Assembly: GCA_040779335.1 (NCBI GenBank)
Contig: JBFONV010000001.1
Location: forward strand, 930,001-994,000
DNA: 64,000 nucleotides
Direction: 5' to 3'
Origin: JBFONV01 sp040779335
GTDB taxonomy: Bacteria > Pseudomonadota > Gammaproteobacteria > Enterobacterales > Alteromonadaceae
Both the position numbers and the translations under genes were made by a program. The notes beneath the pieces were generated by a model. That model did not search any database. It was given only the letters and a program-made list of their open reading frames with translations, and had not been told where the DNA came from. Of this stretch, positions 63,389 to 64,000 are shown piece after piece (the stretch's first letter is position 1; each line of letters opens with the position of its first letter).

Positions 63389-64000
63389 ATGTGCGGCCGA
63401 CTTAACGTATCAGACGATATTTATGTAAAAGCACTTGTGCAGTCACTTGGTATCAATGTCGCTGTGACACCAATATATCCCAATCGATTTGTAAGAGCGG
63501 CTTCGTCCGTACAAATCATTAAAGAAGTCAGTGGTCAACGCATACTGCAAGATGCAACTTGGTGGTTGTTATTAGAACAGACAGAAAAGGGATTTAAACC
63601 GTCAAAATACACCAGTTTTAATACTCGCTATGACAAGTTGAATGTACCAAGAACCGCTGGGTTTATTCCATTTCGGCAATCTCGCTGCATTATTCCCGCA
63701 AAAGGCTTTGGTGAAACTGAGTTTATTCAACAAGGTAACAAAAAAATACCAAGCCATTATCATGACCTGATAGCCAAAGAAGGGGCTATAGCTTTTGGTG
63801 GTTTATACAAAGAATACGTCAATAAATCTACGGGGGAATTTGCCACCGGCTGCTCAGTTATTACTTTACCGCCTCATGAAAAATTAAAAAATATTCATAC
63901 CAAGGCAAGCCCTTTGATGTTGCCTCAAGATAGTACAATGGACGATTGGTTAAATCCCGATTTACAGGATGTTGAAATATTTAATGAATTATTAACGCCC
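63389..64000 (+). CDS. SRAP (YedK/HMCES)-family protein, 3' truncated by the window
   Basis: The frame is open from the ATG at 63389 to the window end (204 codons). It begins MCGRLNVSDD, so the catalytic Cys2 that forms a thiazolidine crosslink with abasic DNA is present; Asn78 (FNTRYDKL), Glu109 (AKGFGETEF) and His170 (NIHTKASPLML) align with the other SRAP active residues. The usual WGLIP and NARAE motifs are replaced by divergent sequence (TWWLLLEQ, FNTRYDKL), so it is a distant branch. SRAP proteins shield abasic sites in single-stranded DNA. AGAGGTT upstream is a weak ribosome binding site. Confidence 0.85.
   Translation, partial: MCGRLNVSDDIYVKALVQSLGINVAVTPIYPNRFVRAASSVQIIKEVSGQRILQDATWWLLLEQTEKGFKPSKYTSFNTRYDKLNVPRTAGFIPFRQSRCIIPAKGFGETEFIQQGNKKIPSHYHDLIAKEGAIAFGGLYKEYVNKSTGEFATGCSVITLPPHEKLKNIHTKASPLMLPQDSTMDDWLNPDLQDVEIFNELLTP

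Noticed and set aside
1..64000. tRNA, rRNA, CRISPR, prophage or insertion sequence
   Set aside because: No cloverleaf-like or ribosomal RNA segments, no regular repeat-spacer pattern and no transposase or integrase ORF were seen.

Overview
The window is an ordinary chromosomal segment of a low-GC marine gammaproteobacterium, most likely Alteromonadales and close to Colwelliaceae (Colwellia/Thalassotalea type). The reasons are the AT-rich sequence, a VolA/Pla-1 type lipase, the his operon order, CysB/TopA/SohB/HtpG proteins close to those of Shewanella and Vibrio, and two non-coding elements that look like dispersed repeats. The taxonomic placement is inferred from recognised families, not from a search. 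I see no phage, integrase, transposase, CRISPR array, rRNA or tRNA.

Layout. 1-8.9 kb is a beta-glucan locus: the 3' part of a large enzyme (perhaps a beta-1,3-glucan phosphorylase), two overlapping GH17 genes without signal peptides, a LytS-type sensor kinase with a LytTR response regulator, an exported CBM9-like protein and a GH30 lipoprotein. The exported GH30 could trim the polymer outside or in the envelope and the cytosolic GH17/phosphorylase set could process the oligomers. 8.9-13.1 kb holds a dual-specificity-like phosphatase and a large exported Asp-box (VPS10/sortilin-like) propeller protein. 13.2-17.1 kb is recR-htpG-adk with a clear sigma-32 promoter before htpG. 17.3-19.2 kb carries a MAPEG protein, an ElaA-like acetyltransferase and a periplasmic binding-like protein. 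19.3-26.7 kb is a complete minus-strand histidine operon, hisG-D-C-B-H-A-F-IE, preceded by a leader peptide with five consecutive His codons and an attenuator hairpin. 27-34.5 kb is yoaA-tsaB-(two unknowns)-slp/yeaY-hydrolase-fadD, matching the enterobacterial yoaA-tsaB-yeaY-fadD neighbourhood. 34.6-41.4 kb has yciK, a VolA-like lipase with a FadR-like operator, sohB, tpm and a dicarboxylate/amino-acid symporter. 41.6-45.3 kb holds a Big-domain lipoprotein and an arginase-family enzyme. 45.7-51 kb is topA, two small conserved genes and cysB. 51-54.7 kb is pabB-nudL-sdaA (order as in E. coli). 54.9-64 kb carries class I fumarase, an S9 peptidase, rmuC, a diguanylate cyclase, cobQ, a small exported protein and a truncated SRAP-family gene.

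Most genes are core housekeeping genes in conserved blocks. The parts that deserve attention are the glucan locus and its dedicated two-component pair, the regulatory sites (his attenuator, sigma-32 promoter with a hairpin at the predicted transcript start, FadR-like site), a heptapeptide tandem repeat inside HisH, and the interspersed repeats flanking adk.
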